Part shown: positions 1-10,023 of the stretch, piece by piece
Layout: each line of letters starts with the position of its first letter
Numbering within the stretch: position 1 is the stretch's first letter
DNA from: Rapana venosa
Lineage: Eukaryota > Mollusca > Gastropoda > Neogastropoda > Muricidae
Direction of reading: 5' to 3'
Length of the DNA stretch: 64,000 nt
NCBI GenBank assembly: GCA_028751875.1
Contig: CM054138.1
Coordinates: 38,163,336-38,227,335, forward strand
Made by a program: the position numbers and the translations under genes
Notes under the pieces: model-generated
What the model saw: only the letters and a program-made list of their open reading frames with translations
The model's database searches: none
What the model was told of the DNA's origin: nothing

Positions 1-1060
1 TCAGAGATGCCTCATATTGAATGAAGAAATCTCAAGAATGAGAACATTTTAGTACTTTTGATCAAAAAAGCCACAATCACCCTGTTGGCGGTTCCCTAGG
101 TTTTGTTTGCTCCGACTTATGTTTGGGGCGGACATTTTGCAGGTTCCGGCGGGGATCAAATCCCGGTCCTTTCCTCCAAATTCAAGTCAGGGGCGACACG
201 ACTGATCAATAGTGGACGGGGCTCCAGCTCAGACCAAGGCTGCTACCCAGGCAGTGGACGGGCAACTCCTCCTTCCCCAGGACGCGGTCTATGACGGATA
301 TAATACAACTTTGCAAAAATTTCCCAAAGTAATCTAAAACAGCCCTTTTGAAAAAAGTGGCAAAATTTTTGATGACTTCACGATCAAGTACGGACTTTAA
401 GGGGATGAAGGGGTCTGGGGGGGAGGTAGTGACTTAAAACGCAAACCCCTGGACCTAAAACAAGGACCAACACGACTTACTGAAAAAATTTGATTTTTGA
501 AAAGAAATTTGGTACGTTTTCATGGTTTTAAAAAAAACCCAAAGAGACAAAGCAAGTAATGAAAAGGCATTATTAAAGTTTTTTGTTTGAAAACTCGACA
601 TGACGGACAGGGTTCATCAACTGGGTGGGAATCCTGACTCCCTTTTTAGAAAAATCATTTTTTCCTACAAAATAAAGGAAAAATCCTTACAGCAAAGAAA
701 AAATTTAAAAGGGCAGTAGCATGTTTCTTCTCTGAACGTGTTCGGAACAACAAAAGCTGACGGGGGAGAGCATTATATGCATGTTTTGTTTACAAAATTG
801 TTTGGAACTAAAAAGGGATGTTTTTATGTTGTGAAAATTTTTCCCCTGAGGGCTCCCTTTTTATGGTTAGTTTGATTTGAAATGAATAAAATTTATTGGG
901 GGAATGTATAACAATTGCTTTTTAAAGGGGCCCTACATTATTTATGTGGAGTTTTTAAAACAATAGAACGTAAAATCCTTTTTTTCCCCTCCCTTACCTC
1001 TTCTTGGATCGGCTACTGACCATGGCCACTGTGAACTTTCTGCTTTTCATTCTTTTTTGA
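1..1060. other. No recognisable gene; noisy sequence
   Basis: I see no convincing coding region. Positions 85-295 are more GC-rich and contain a short stretch resembling a Pol III B box (gatcaaatccc around 155), so an old tRNA-related repeat is possible but unproven. From about 300 onward many words have stretched homopolymers (runs of a, t, g and c), which break every frame. This may be decay or poor consensus quality. Confidence 0.4.
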
Positions 1061-1431
1061 CAAAATCCGCAACATGCGCTCCAGATTGGATTACGCTCTT
1101 TTCCAACCTGTGCCTCCTGATCTCCAGTTCAATGGCAGAAAGAAATCGAGACAACTCTGAAAGAAATTACAATAAAATCACGCGATGTTGATCATGTACC
1201 TGCTTCTCTTTTCACACAGTACCTACCACAGCTTATACCCATTATCATGAAAGCAGTGAAATCTCTTCTTTCGGGAATTTTCCCATCATCTCTCAAAGCT
1301 GCAACAGTTACACCTCTACACAAAAGCACGACCTCAACCCTAACATTCTGAAGAGTTATCATCTTTTCTAACCAAAACCTTTTATTTTTAAAGCCCTTTG
1401 AAAAAGTTGCCCTGAAACAACTCAAAGGCCA

Positions 1432-1640
1432 TCTCATTTCAATAGCTCCTCAAAAAGCCATTTTCATTCCAAAGTCTCCTAAAAGGGCCACTTCATTCCA
1501 AAGTCTCCTCAAAGGCCTCTTCTTTCCCAATAGTCCCCTCAAACCCATCTTCTTTCCAATAGTCTCCTAAAAGGGCCCATCTTCTTTCCAAAAGTCCCCC
1601 AAAAGGGCCATCTTTCATTCCAATGTCCCCTTTCCCCTTT
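1432..1640 (+). repeat. Degenerate ~35-bp tandem array inside the LINE RT
   Basis: About six imperfect copies of a unit like 'ctcaaaggccatcttcattc' + 'caaagtctc' follow one another. The unit matches the LINE coding segment immediately upstream (LKGHLxSNSL), so the array looks like local amplification of coding sequence from this element. Copies differ in length by a few bases, often in homopolymers. Confidence 0.7.
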
Positions 1641-1735
1641 ATTTCAGTCACCTATTGCGGCAACCACAGCACTGAAACCACCCTAGTCCACACCTTAAAT
1701 AAGCTTCTACACACTCGCTTCTGACTAGAGAAAAC

Positions 1736-2066
1736 CTCCCTTCTCCTTCTTCTCGACTTACCTGCAGCCTTATACACTATAAAACCACTTTTCCCCTTCT
1801 TCTCGACTTATCTGCAGCCTTATACACATGACCACTCTTCCCTTCTTCCGACTTTCTGCACCTTTAACACTGCAGACCACTCTTCCCTTTCTTGACTTAT
1901 CTGCACCTTATACACTATAGACCCCTCTTTCCTTTTCTCGACTTATTTGCAGCCTTATACACAAACCAACTCTTCCCTTTCAAAATTTACTCCCCTTATA
2001 CCTATAGACCACTCTTCCCTTCACGACTTATCTGCAGCCTTATACCCTGTAGACCACTCAATTCTC
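1736..2066 (+). repeat. Seven-copy tandem array of the RT DLSAAxxTIDH segment
   Basis: A 43-52 bp unit occurs about seven times: 'cccttcttctcgacttatct' followed by 'gcagccttatacactatag' and 'accactctt'. In frame it reads LLDLSAALYTIDHS, the RT segment holding the first catalytic aspartate, with F changed to L-Y. The last copy runs straight into the normal downstream RT sequence (ILYRLQRTFGIKGAAL). The array therefore arose inside the LINE by tandem duplication rather than by insertion of foreign DNA. Confidence 0.8.
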
Positions 2067-2570
2067 TACCGTCTTCAAAGAACGTTTGGTATTAAGGGCG
2101 CAGCCCTCACCTGCTTTATTTCATACCTTACAGACCAATTCCATACAGTTGCAGTAGCAAAGATTCAGTCAATACATGCCAAAAGGAAGGGGGTAGGCCC
2201 ACAGGTTTAGTCTGGCCCTTTTTCTTTTTCACCTCTATACTGCCCACTGTCAATTATATAATAAACGTTACAGATCAACCATCAGTCTTATGCCTTTGAC
2301 TGTCAGATTCAAAGCATAATTTTTCAAAAATGTGCTTTCTTTCTTGCAAATGTTAACCCTACGCTAAAGATATTCAAAACTATATGATACAGAAAAATTT
2401 TACAGGTAAACGTAGGGAAAACGAAGCCATGCTTGTAGGGACCAAACACTAACTCTTTCCATCACAACACTTCAATAAAATTCGGCAATAGGGCAGTTTT
2501 TCTACTGCTTGAATATCCAGGGGTCATTCAAAAACCACTCTGTGCAAAAATTTAATCGCCCAACCCTGCT

Positions 2571-3244
2571 AAGAGAGTGTAAAGGGCACTACAATTGGCT
2601 TTTGGTTTATTTCGTTTTGCTGACTTTTCATGTATCATCCATTTTTGAATATTTTGAAGGCAGTAGAAAAAATTATGCATCACTATTCTTAAATAAAAAC
2701 AATAGTAATTTTTAACAAGCACACCTTTGATTTTCTACTTTGCTCCAAAACTTTACAGTCACAAAATTTTTTCTGACTAATAGAGGAAACCCCGGGTTTT
2801 TGCTTGATTTTTCCCCCGGTTTTTTATAAAATTACATTCCCCCGGAAAATAGATTTCATTAATCATGCACTTTTTTCTAAGAAAACAGATTTTTCAATTT
2901 TAATATGAATAAAGCAAAATTGGTTTTTTCAGTTTGGGAAAAAGTACACATGTCATTAAAATTTTTACTTTTTTTGTATACCACTTTAAGGGGCACGGGG
3001 AGAATTTCTCCCTAGGGAAAACAGTCGCCAAACTGGAGCGCCCATTTTTCTGACCTTTGTAAAAAAAAAATCAAAAGATTAATGAATTTCTGCTTCCCAA
3101 AACATATTGGACAATAATTAAAGAACAAGCTTAAAATAGACAAATCATTATACCCCTGCATGCGTTAAACAAATTTTATAAAAGGGATTTCAAGTCAGAA
3201 TAACCAAAGAAACGCAATAGTGATACAGATAAATCAATTGTAAA
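2571..3244. other. No recognisable gene
   Basis: AT-rich sequence with many stretched homopolymers and no readable protein motif. The end near 3244 runs into LINE sequence, and some of this stretch may be the unreadable upstream part of that LINE. Confidence 0.4.
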
Positions 3245-4215
3245 TCAAGAGTGAAATTTACCCTTTATGAAGGAAGTGCAAAATGAAGTTATCAAACTTA
3301 AATCAAATAAAACCTGTGGTCACGTTCATGTCACTATTAATTCTTAAAGGGATTGTCAACCAGGTTACTTGCTATATTTACTAATTTGTTTAATGTCATT
3401 CTTCATCTTGAAAAAAACCCTAATGGCTGGTCCATGGGGATCTTAAAGCCAGTTTTGAAACATAAGGAAGTTCAAAGGATCCAAATAACTATAGAGGGAT
3501 AACAGTTTTAAGTTTCTTTGAAAAAAATATTTCCTTCCTTAATTAACAACCGACTGACAAGGGCAAAACATACAGATTTAGAGCAGGTTTTTTTACCCTG
3601 ATCACTTTTTCCACTAATTGCATGTGTTTTTTTGCCAAGAGGAAACGACTCTATTCTATTTGAATTTTGAAAGGCGTTTTTACCTTGTGAACAGAGTTCT
3701 GTGGCGGAAGCTGGTTTATCAGGGGTGAATGGGAACATAATAAAATGGTAGAGAATATTTACTCCAAACTAAATAATTGCAGTGATGGGGATGAGTGTTC
3801 GATTTTTTTTCAATCTTTAACTGGAAAATTTCAGGGGGGAAAAAAATTTCACCTTACCTTTGCTTTGCCATGAATGATATGCACCACATTTAGAAAAAAA
3901 ATATGGTTTACCAACAAAGACAAAGGAACTAGGGGAAATTGGTGGGAAAAAAAATCCCTTTTTGTAAAAAAAAATTTTTGTTATTGTACGCAAGGATATG
4001 GCAAAATTCTGCAATTCAGACTTGCGGGATACAATGAATGACGTCCATTTTTGCAATAAATGGAAACTTAAATAAGTCAAAAATAGCCAACAGTTTTCGT
4101 TTTTTAAGAGGAAGATTAAAAGATGCCTTTTTTTTTAAATCCAATTCCAAATTTTTTAAATACCTTTTATCTCAAAACAAAAAAATCTTTTTGGGTTTCG
4201 ACCAAAGGGTTACAC
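3245..4215 (+). mobile_element. L1/Nimb-like LINE reverse transcriptase remnant
   Basis: Frames joined by eye give, in order: EVQNEVIKLKSNKTCG (about 3270-3315), LMAGPWGS with a following KPVFKHKGSS-like part, ITVLSFFEKIF and INNRLT (about 3500-3555), AGFF, a KRKRLYxxxIDFEKAF-like stretch (about 3635-3680), a VRQGEKLSPYLF-like stretch (about 3830-3860), LLYADDMA degraded to YAQGYG (about 3975-4005), then TMNDVHFxCNKWKLN (about 4030-4075). This is the RT palm of an L1/Nimb-type LINE. Numerous frameshifts and stops make it a fossil. It lacks an endonuclease and a C-terminal part here. The residue style matches the RT at 19.1-24.5 kb. Confidence 0.78.
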
Positions 4216-4984
4216 ACTAAAGAATAAAAAAACTGAATCACATACATTCACAACACCTTTCAGCTTTCAGCACCCTACAACACATTTGTTCTATAAACAA
4301 GCAACAATATGTACATACTCCCAAACATTTCTGCAAAATTTTAGGCACTCCACGGACCCTCAAAATAAAACCATTCCATACATGTGTGCACATGGCGCAC
4401 ATACATCAGTACACACACACATACTTTTTAGATAGAAAGATGATAGATAATAGATAGAAATAAAAAGATAGAAAGATAATGATGATAGATATTCAGAATA
4501 AATTTTTTTGCTTTGGAGGGACAATCAGTCACACAAACAGAATAGGGAGAACAACAAATTTTGTCACATCAACTTTTTGAACGTTCAAAACACCCCACCC
4601 TTTGTTTCAAAACAATCTTTCGAATCAAACGGTCTACTTTAAAAGCGCGTTTTTTTCAAGGTTCTGTTTTTATTTTAGATTGAGCAGGAATGAAATGGTT
4701 GCATTGTGGGGGTGGAGACAAAAATTTGTAGGGGATTTAAAAGTCTCCATAGCTTTTTTCAAGAGTTTGATTTTGGGGGTTAAGACGCAACTACCGATTA
4801 AAATCAAGCAACGATTTCACCTTTCCCAATATTAAATCACTAAGGAAAAAACAACATGGAAATTGAAAGTTTACTTTATTTACATATTCAAATTTTGCAG
4901 TGCTTAGGGTTCAATTACAATTTACATATTTTTTACAAACAGGGGCATCAGGGGGATATTTAAAACGCAAAGTCCATGATGGGT
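4216..4984. other. No gene; GATA-type microsatellite
   Basis: A short GATA/TAGA-rich microsatellite lies at about 4432-4490. The rest is AT-rich with stretched homopolymers and no readable protein. Confidence 0.5.
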
Positions 4985-4994
4985 TTTTTTCCCC

Positions 4995-5288
4995 CTTAAC
5001 GAAGATAGTGGAATAAGCCTCATGTGCTTTTTTACATCCCCCCTTTGTAGCGGGTTTTTAAATTGTCCTCCTTCCCACTGGGGACACAATGGGCCTTACA
5101 CTTTCCCTAAAGCGGAAAGGGTTTTAACGTTCCATAAGATTTTTTGCATGCTTTTTTTAAAAGTCCACCGAAGGGCTAATGGGGGAGTGAGTCGGGAGTG
5201 ATTTAACCCAGAAAAAATCCTGTTAACAAGATTCGCCCGGGTCGCAGATCATGTGCCATCACTCTAACCACTAGGCTATCCCATCCCC
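4995..5288 (-). mobile_element. SINE A copy (tRNA-headed), full length but decayed
   Basis: The minus strand starts with a tRNA-like head (ggggatgggatagcctagtggttagag) with an A-box-like part, then a degraded B box near 5235-5250 (gcccgggtcgc on plus). It ends with the family tail, read on plus as 'gaagatagtggaataagc' near 5001. The same order is clear in the copy at 15163-15490. This copy has many stretched homopolymers. Confidence 0.75.
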
Positions 5289-7032
5289 AATGTCCAATGC
5301 TAGGGGTACTAAACACAGGCCAAGGGAGGAATGTAAGACACAATGAAGGTTACCTTTTAAAATACCTGGCAGATATCTGACACGCAATGAGATTGACAGC
5401 ATTTTGAAAACGAATATGAAATCTTTAATATCTCAAAAGGGCGAGAAATTCATGTAACCCAAGCAAACAAAGCTAAAAACAATCAAGTAAACATAAAATA
5501 GTGTGTCAGCATCACAGGCCCAGGCAATCATTTTCCCTACTTAAACACTTTTTCATCCACATATGGACCAATGCATAAAAAACACACAATGATGGGCCCA
5601 TGCCCCCGTGCACACACACACACACACACACACACCTACCCACCGCAAAGACGCACACACACATACACACGAGTTATGACATTTTGTATAATGAAATTTA
5701 CATTATAGAACATTAAAGTACAAAAACTAAAATAGTTTTAAAAAGTGAAAACAAATTTTTAATGAAAAGTTTAAAAAGAAGGGGAGCATGTTCTATTTCT
5801 CAGCATTTGAGCAGCATACCAACTTTCATTTACATACAGGCACATGCCACCACCTTGTTTTTTCACTCAAAATTTTCTCGTCGTTATACATCATTATCCC
5901 ACACTTTTGCACTAAAGCTATCACAAATCATGTATATAAAACACATAAACAAGATTTTCAAATTCGATAAAATTTGCAACATTTGTACAATTCTTTAAAT
6001 TTTTAAGATTATGTCCATTTCATCGAACTGAGCAAATGTTGGCTATTTTACCAAGGGAAGAAAGGAATACGGGAACTTAAAACACCGTAACGTTTTTGAA
6101 ACATCACTTCACTTTCGTTTCTTGGGGATCTTTTTGCAGTTCCACTTGGTAAAATTCAATTCAGTTCATCAGGAATTTTGAAGAATTTAGCTGAAAAATT
6201 CAAGCGAGTTTCGAAAAATGTCCATGCCTTGCCGTACTTTTGGCTCCCAGGGGTTTGAATGAACTGCCCAAACCACCAGTTTTCCCAAAAACCCATACCC
6301 CTTACCACCACGCACAATCGTCAAAAAAATCCATACTATCATCACCACACTTTGATTTAAAAATCATACCAATTTGAAAAAGTACAACTTGAAATACAAC
6401 TTCCCAAGACAATAAAAGAGCTCCTAACCCTGCGCGCTCCTCCCAAACCCAACTACACAAACACACACATGCGTGGTAAAGAAAAAAAAGTTGCTTGTGA
6501 GTGTGGGAGGGAAGGGGGAGGGAAAGGGAAGGGGTCTAGCGTGTCCCATAAGCCTTTTCCTTACTTTTGTTTTTTTCTCTTCAAATTTTCTTTTTGCTCT
6601 TCTTTAAGTCCCAGGAAATCGCTCTTCAGGTTTTACAGTCGTTTTTGAAGGCGTTTTTCAATTTGGTTTACATTTCAGCTGATTATTAAACCCATAAGAG
6701 AAATAAGAAGTTTGTGAAAAACTCATCTACATTTCCCCATCCTCTTTAAATGTCTGCTACTTGCCCTCTTTCACGCTACAAAAAAGGGAAGCCGGAAACA
6801 CCCTGATCTGAAGCTGATGGCAATCTTCTTTTCATTTTAGATGACTTTTAAACTTGGTCATTTAGGGCTGGGTCTGAGCATTCCATAGATACTTTTGGTT
6901 TTGATCCTTTACTGATACTATGCTAAAAAGTGCTGGGTTTCCCTTTGAGCTTTAAGCTTTTTTTCTGCAATAATGGCAAGCCCATAACCATCAAGGGGAT
7001 TTACCAAGTTGACTAGCTCTTACTTTATTTCC
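5289..7032. other. No recognisable gene; CA microsatellite
   Basis: A (CA)n tract lies at about 5611-5634, with CA-rich sequence to 5670. Short open frames at 5762-5998 have no domain I recognise and an AT-driven composition. The remainder is plain AT-rich sequence. Confidence 0.5.
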
Positions 7033-7854
7033 AGCTAGGCCGTTGACATAGTCGGCAAAACGTAAGTTTGTCCTGCCCCCAATGATGACTGTTCCCACGT
7101 GGTCTGCAAGTGCATCAGCTATTTCTCTCTAACATGTTAAAGAGGGTGGGGAAGAGCAGGTATCCTCGGTGTTCCTCAATTGTGGCTCGGAACCATTCTC
7201 CTATGTTTTTGTTGTGATAGACTGAACTGGTCGCCTTGTTGTAAGGCATTCTTTGGTTTTGATCAGGTTGGCATTGATGTTAAACAGCCTCATGCATTCC
7301 TGCAAAGCTATATTCCAAGATATGTGGAATGCCTTTTTGAAGTCCACAAAGATGTGGTAAAGACGTCGTTGGTCCTGTAGGTTCTTGTAACAAAGTATTT
7401 TAAGGTTGAAATTTTGCTCTGTTGTGCTGAACCTGCCTTGAAACCTGTATGTTCTTCTTTGATGATCTCCTCAGCTTGTTGCTTCAGTCTGTTTAGGAGG
7501 ATGACCTCATTTGGATGACTGAGCAGGCTAATGGTACGGTAGTTTTGGCATAGTGTCTTTGTTTGGGTGACTGATAATCAGGGACTAAGTCCACTTGCAT
7601 GTCCACCAAATCTTATTGTAGATGATGAGTAACATCATGGCCTTACCACCTGCCAAACCAGCTCTGATTGGAATATTGTCCACTCCTGCTGACTTCCCTT
7701 TCTCATCCCTTTAGATATCTTGTTCTTATGGTAGTGGTTCTTCCTTGTTTTGAATGTGTTGGGTCTTTCACAAGCTGGCAGGATTTCATGCTGTTGAGGT
7801 TTCTTTGTGCAGGATTTCTTTGATACCTTGGCATTTTTCTCCAATCTATGCTTC
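7033..7854 (-). mobile_element. RTE-like LINE, reverse transcriptase part (3' half of a split copy)
   Basis: On the minus strand I read a linker with LVKDPTHSKQGRTTT (about 7725-7770), RKGSQQEW matching the GKSAGxDNIP motif (about 7660-7700), then QNYRTISLLSHPNEVILL (about 7495-7550). After these come FVDFKKAFH.. (about 7320-7350) and GGRTNLRFADYVNG (about 7035-7075). The last motif is normally FADD, so the second catalytic aspartate has become tyrosine and the copy is dead. The rest of the same LINE continues at 9109-9640; the two parts are separated by a plus-strand insertion. Confidence 0.82.
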
Positions 7855-7949
7855 TCTGAATAGTTTTAGGTGGCTAAGGGAAGCCAGCAAAACACTTTCT
7901 CTCCAGTTGTAAGTAAAGTTTCCTTTTTCTTCAACCATTCGCATTCAAA

Positions 7950-8841
7950 ATGCAAGTTGTGGGTGTCCCAGTAACATTAGAGTGCATGTTAAATGCGTTG
8001 TTGCATGAGGAAACAATTTCTTCTTTGAAAGTGGATAGGCGAGAACAAACTGTTGTTTTGATCACTGCTGGCAATTCCCATTATTCCAGTTCAACATGCA
8101 ATGTATTACAAAAAGTGTCTGTCTCAGGTGAACAGTACAGAAGGAGAGCAGAAATGTATAGAACAAACAAGGAAAAGAAAGTGAATGAACAAGTTTCATC
8201 CCCCTTGGGTTTGTTTTTACCCACCCCACCTACTACACTATAGGCCATTCTGACAACACTGCTACAGACCTGCTTATGGGTGATACCCACTGCCTCCCTC
8301 TTCAAGCCACTGTTAGGATAAACAATGTATTGACATATACAGAATAACACAGACAGTGACAATTTCCTATGACCGACATGTAAGAAATGAGTCCTATGGT
8401 GAAATTGTGAATGTGGCAAGGGAGTGTGGTTGTGATTACAAAAATCGAAACAAAGATTGTGTCCACCATAATGTGAATGATGTAGTTGATTGTGAAAGGG
8501 GGTATGAGGGTGTGAAGAATCAAGAAAAGCATACAGAAGTTGATTGTGCTGAGATGCACGCAAAAATGACAGAAAAGGAAAATGAGAGTGTGGAACAGTG
8601 TGCAGAGAGCGAGGGAGCGTGTGCGGAGAATGTAATAGGAGCAGAGTGTTCGGAGCATATGGAAGATGGGGATGAAAGCTACGAAATGCAAGAGACTGTT
8701 ACAATGAGAGATATAATGGAAAGATTGCAGCAATTGTCAGAGAAAGCTGATGATATCGACTTCATGCTACACAACATGCGACAGTGTACTGCTAAGACAA
8801 CTGCTGTAATGAAAGGAAATGTTCACAAAGATGTTTCTTAA
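7950..8841 (+). pseudogene. Family X protein, locus A (unrecognised, two frameshifts)
   Basis: I do not recognise a named domain. The ATG at 7950 opens a frame to about 8215. The homologous reading then continues in a second frame (about 8222-8346, containing HCLPLQATVRINN) and a third (about 8347-8841), which suggests an original ORF of about 297 codons. The N-terminus (MQVVGVPVTLECMLNALL, then SSLKV) matches locus B1 (PVVGMPTALENTLSALL, then TSWKV). A basic YRRRAEMYRTNKEKK stretch corresponds to CYRRKPPSQLKRDQRR in B1. The C-terminal third is rich in Cys, Glu and Asp and ends KTTAVMKGNVHKDVS, matching KTSVVQKGNSYRDVL at locus B2. The basic patch followed by an acidic tail would fit a nucleic-acid or protein interaction role, but that is inference. 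Confidence 0.65.
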
Positions 8842-8981
8842 TGAATGTGTTGTAGACTTCCTGACAAATTTACCAACACTGTGGTCCAATGGGTATATCT
8901 ATTTAGAACAATGATATGGAATCCATGTCATGAAGATTGCCAGGGTCGTCATTAATGACGCTTTTCATTGATTCTGCTTTG

Positions 8982-9060
8982 TTTAATGTGATAAGCATCA
9001 AAGCCCATTTACACGGGGAGAGCCCCCGTGTAAATGGGCTTTGATGCTTATCACATTAAA
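8982..9060. repeat. Perfect 37-bp inverted repeat with 5-nt loop
   Basis: Arm 8982-9018 starts tttaatgtgataagcatc and ends acacgggg. Its exact reverse complement occupies 9024-9060, and the loop is agagc. It sits in the 3' untranslated part of the inserted unit, just before the short tandem tail. Locus B1 has an imperfect hairpin in the same relative place (60631-60685), so the hairpin may be a real part of the element rather than an assembly artefact. Confidence 0.92.
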
Positions 9061-9061
9061 T

Positions 9062-9095
9062 AATTGTCATTGTCAAAAACAATTGTCATTGTCTG
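9062..9095 (+). repeat. Two-copy aattgtcattgtc tail of the inserted unit
   Basis: The 13-mer aattgtcattgtc is repeated with an aaaaac spacer at the 3' end of the unit. Variable short-repeat tails of this kind are typical of L2/CR1/RTE-type target-primed retroposition rather than of poly(A)-tailed L1. Confidence 0.7.
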
Positions 9096-9108
9096 AATAG
9101 TTTTGCAC

Positions 9109-9640
9109 CTTCAGCCTCATTCTTCTTTTGCTTTTGTTCTCTTTGTTCATTGTAAAACTTGAGTATGTCTTCCCTGGGCTAGGGCTTCTTTGCTTGAAAA
9201 GTGTTTGCCGAGGGTGTCATTGGCTTAACAGTCATGGTAATGCTGAAGCTGTTGATCAAAGTATCAAGTTCAGTGTCCTGATTGTCAAGAATGAGGGGCA
9301 GGGCAAATTTTTCTCCTATCATTGCTATGATTGGGTCTTTGAGTTTACCAAGATTGAACTTGGTCCTTACATTGCCACGCTTATTATTACTCTTCAGGTG
9401 GAGTCTGAGGGTCATCATCACAAGCTCAGGTCGTTTCCGATATCGGTTCTTGGAAAGCTCATAGTCTATGCGATGTTAACACGTGACTGGAAGTGACGTT
9501 TGACCATGATGCAGTTGATCTGATAGTTGTATTCTCCTCTTGGGTTGTCCCTTGTCCAAGATGGTTTGTGTGGACCATATGTGGAATTTGGCCACACTCT
9601 ACACTACACAAAAACACGACAGGACTTGGCATGACCATAG
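9109..9640 (-). mobile_element. RTE-like LINE, endonuclease C-terminal part (5' half of the split copy)
   Basis: On the minus strand the frames give NYQINCIMVKRHFQSRVNIA (about 9490-9550; expected NQIDYILVKRRF), then SFPRTDIGND (expected SFPGADIGSDHDLV). Next comes RTKFNLGKLKDPIIA and the start of the linker to the RT. This is the C-terminal end of the apurinic-like endonuclease of RTE elements. The matching RT half is at 7033-7854 on the same strand. The catalytic SDH is not intact. Confidence 0.8.
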
Positions 9641-10012
9641 AGGACAAGACAAGACACTGTTACAGCAGACTGCTCTGCAGTGTCCAGGCTCCTGACCCTT
9701 ACTGCAACAAACAGGTCAGTTTTAAAATTTGAGTTATTCTAATTTTAAGATCCATAGGTATGCCTCTGTCTTTCAGAATCTCTTCTTGTTCCTGTCATCT
9801 CTCGCTCACTTTATACTGTCAAATATGTCTGGGAAAAATAATGGCATGACCTTTCCACATCCTCTCGCGGGCCGTACAGCCTGGTTTGCAAAGTTAATCT
9901 TCCTCATGTTGCTGTATAGCGTGTATCGTTGATGGATGTGTTCGCCATCTGGTTTACTTTACCATCTGAAAGAGAATACTGGCCCCTGTCTACAAGACGT
10001 CAAGGCTAGAAT
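9641..10012. other. No recognisable gene
   Basis: The open frame at 9729-9932 has no domain I recognise. The stretch from 9641 to about 9720 could still be decayed 5' sequence of the RTE copy to its left. Confidence 0.35.
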
Positions 10013-10023
10013 GGGTTCACTGT

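Larger units (their letters stand above)
1060..2570 (+). mobile_element. L2/CR1-like LINE reverse transcriptase remnant
   Basis: The three plus frames together give RT landmarks in the right order. Near 1280-1330 is a GIFPSSLKAATVTPLHK-like start of the RT domain. Next comes EKVALKQLKGHL (about 1395-1432), then a decayed AYRSNHSTETTLVHTLNKLL segment (about 1640-1720) and DLSAAxxTIDH, the motif that carries the first catalytic aspartate. IKGAALTxFISYLTD follows (2090-2140), then a GVGPQ.. SGPF.F segment matching GVPQGSVLGP (2190-2230), and KTEAMLVGT (about 2415-2440). This order is standard for the L2/CR1/Jockey group. Frames are broken many times and no YADD can be read, so the copy is dead. 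Two tandem arrays inside it are listed separately. The exact clade is uncertain. Confidence 0.8.
7855..9108 (+). mobile_element. Inserted ORF-bearing retroposon-like unit (family X, locus A)
   Basis: This block interrupts a minus-strand RTE LINE. Excising 7855-9108 rejoins the LINE locally into the frame expected from the other RTE copies (..KKNEAEA-[W]-IGEKCQGI..). The sequence cttc occurs at both edges (7851-7854 and 9109-9112). A 13-bp direct repeat, tctgaatagtttt, lies at 7855-7867 and 9092-9104. It is either a target-site duplication of an inner unit (7868-9091) or a terminal repeat of the whole block. Inside, in plus order, are a ~82 bp leader, a decayed ORF (7950-8841), a perfect hairpin (8982-9060) and a tail made of two copies of aattgtcattgtc. 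No RT is encoded, so it would depend on another element's machinery. Confidence 0.72.

Noticed and set aside
8081..8733. Minus-strand frames of 160 and 143 residues with His/Phe/Leu-rich text
   Set aside because: They are shadows of the plus-strand family X ORF; its motifs recur at two other loci in the plus reading only.
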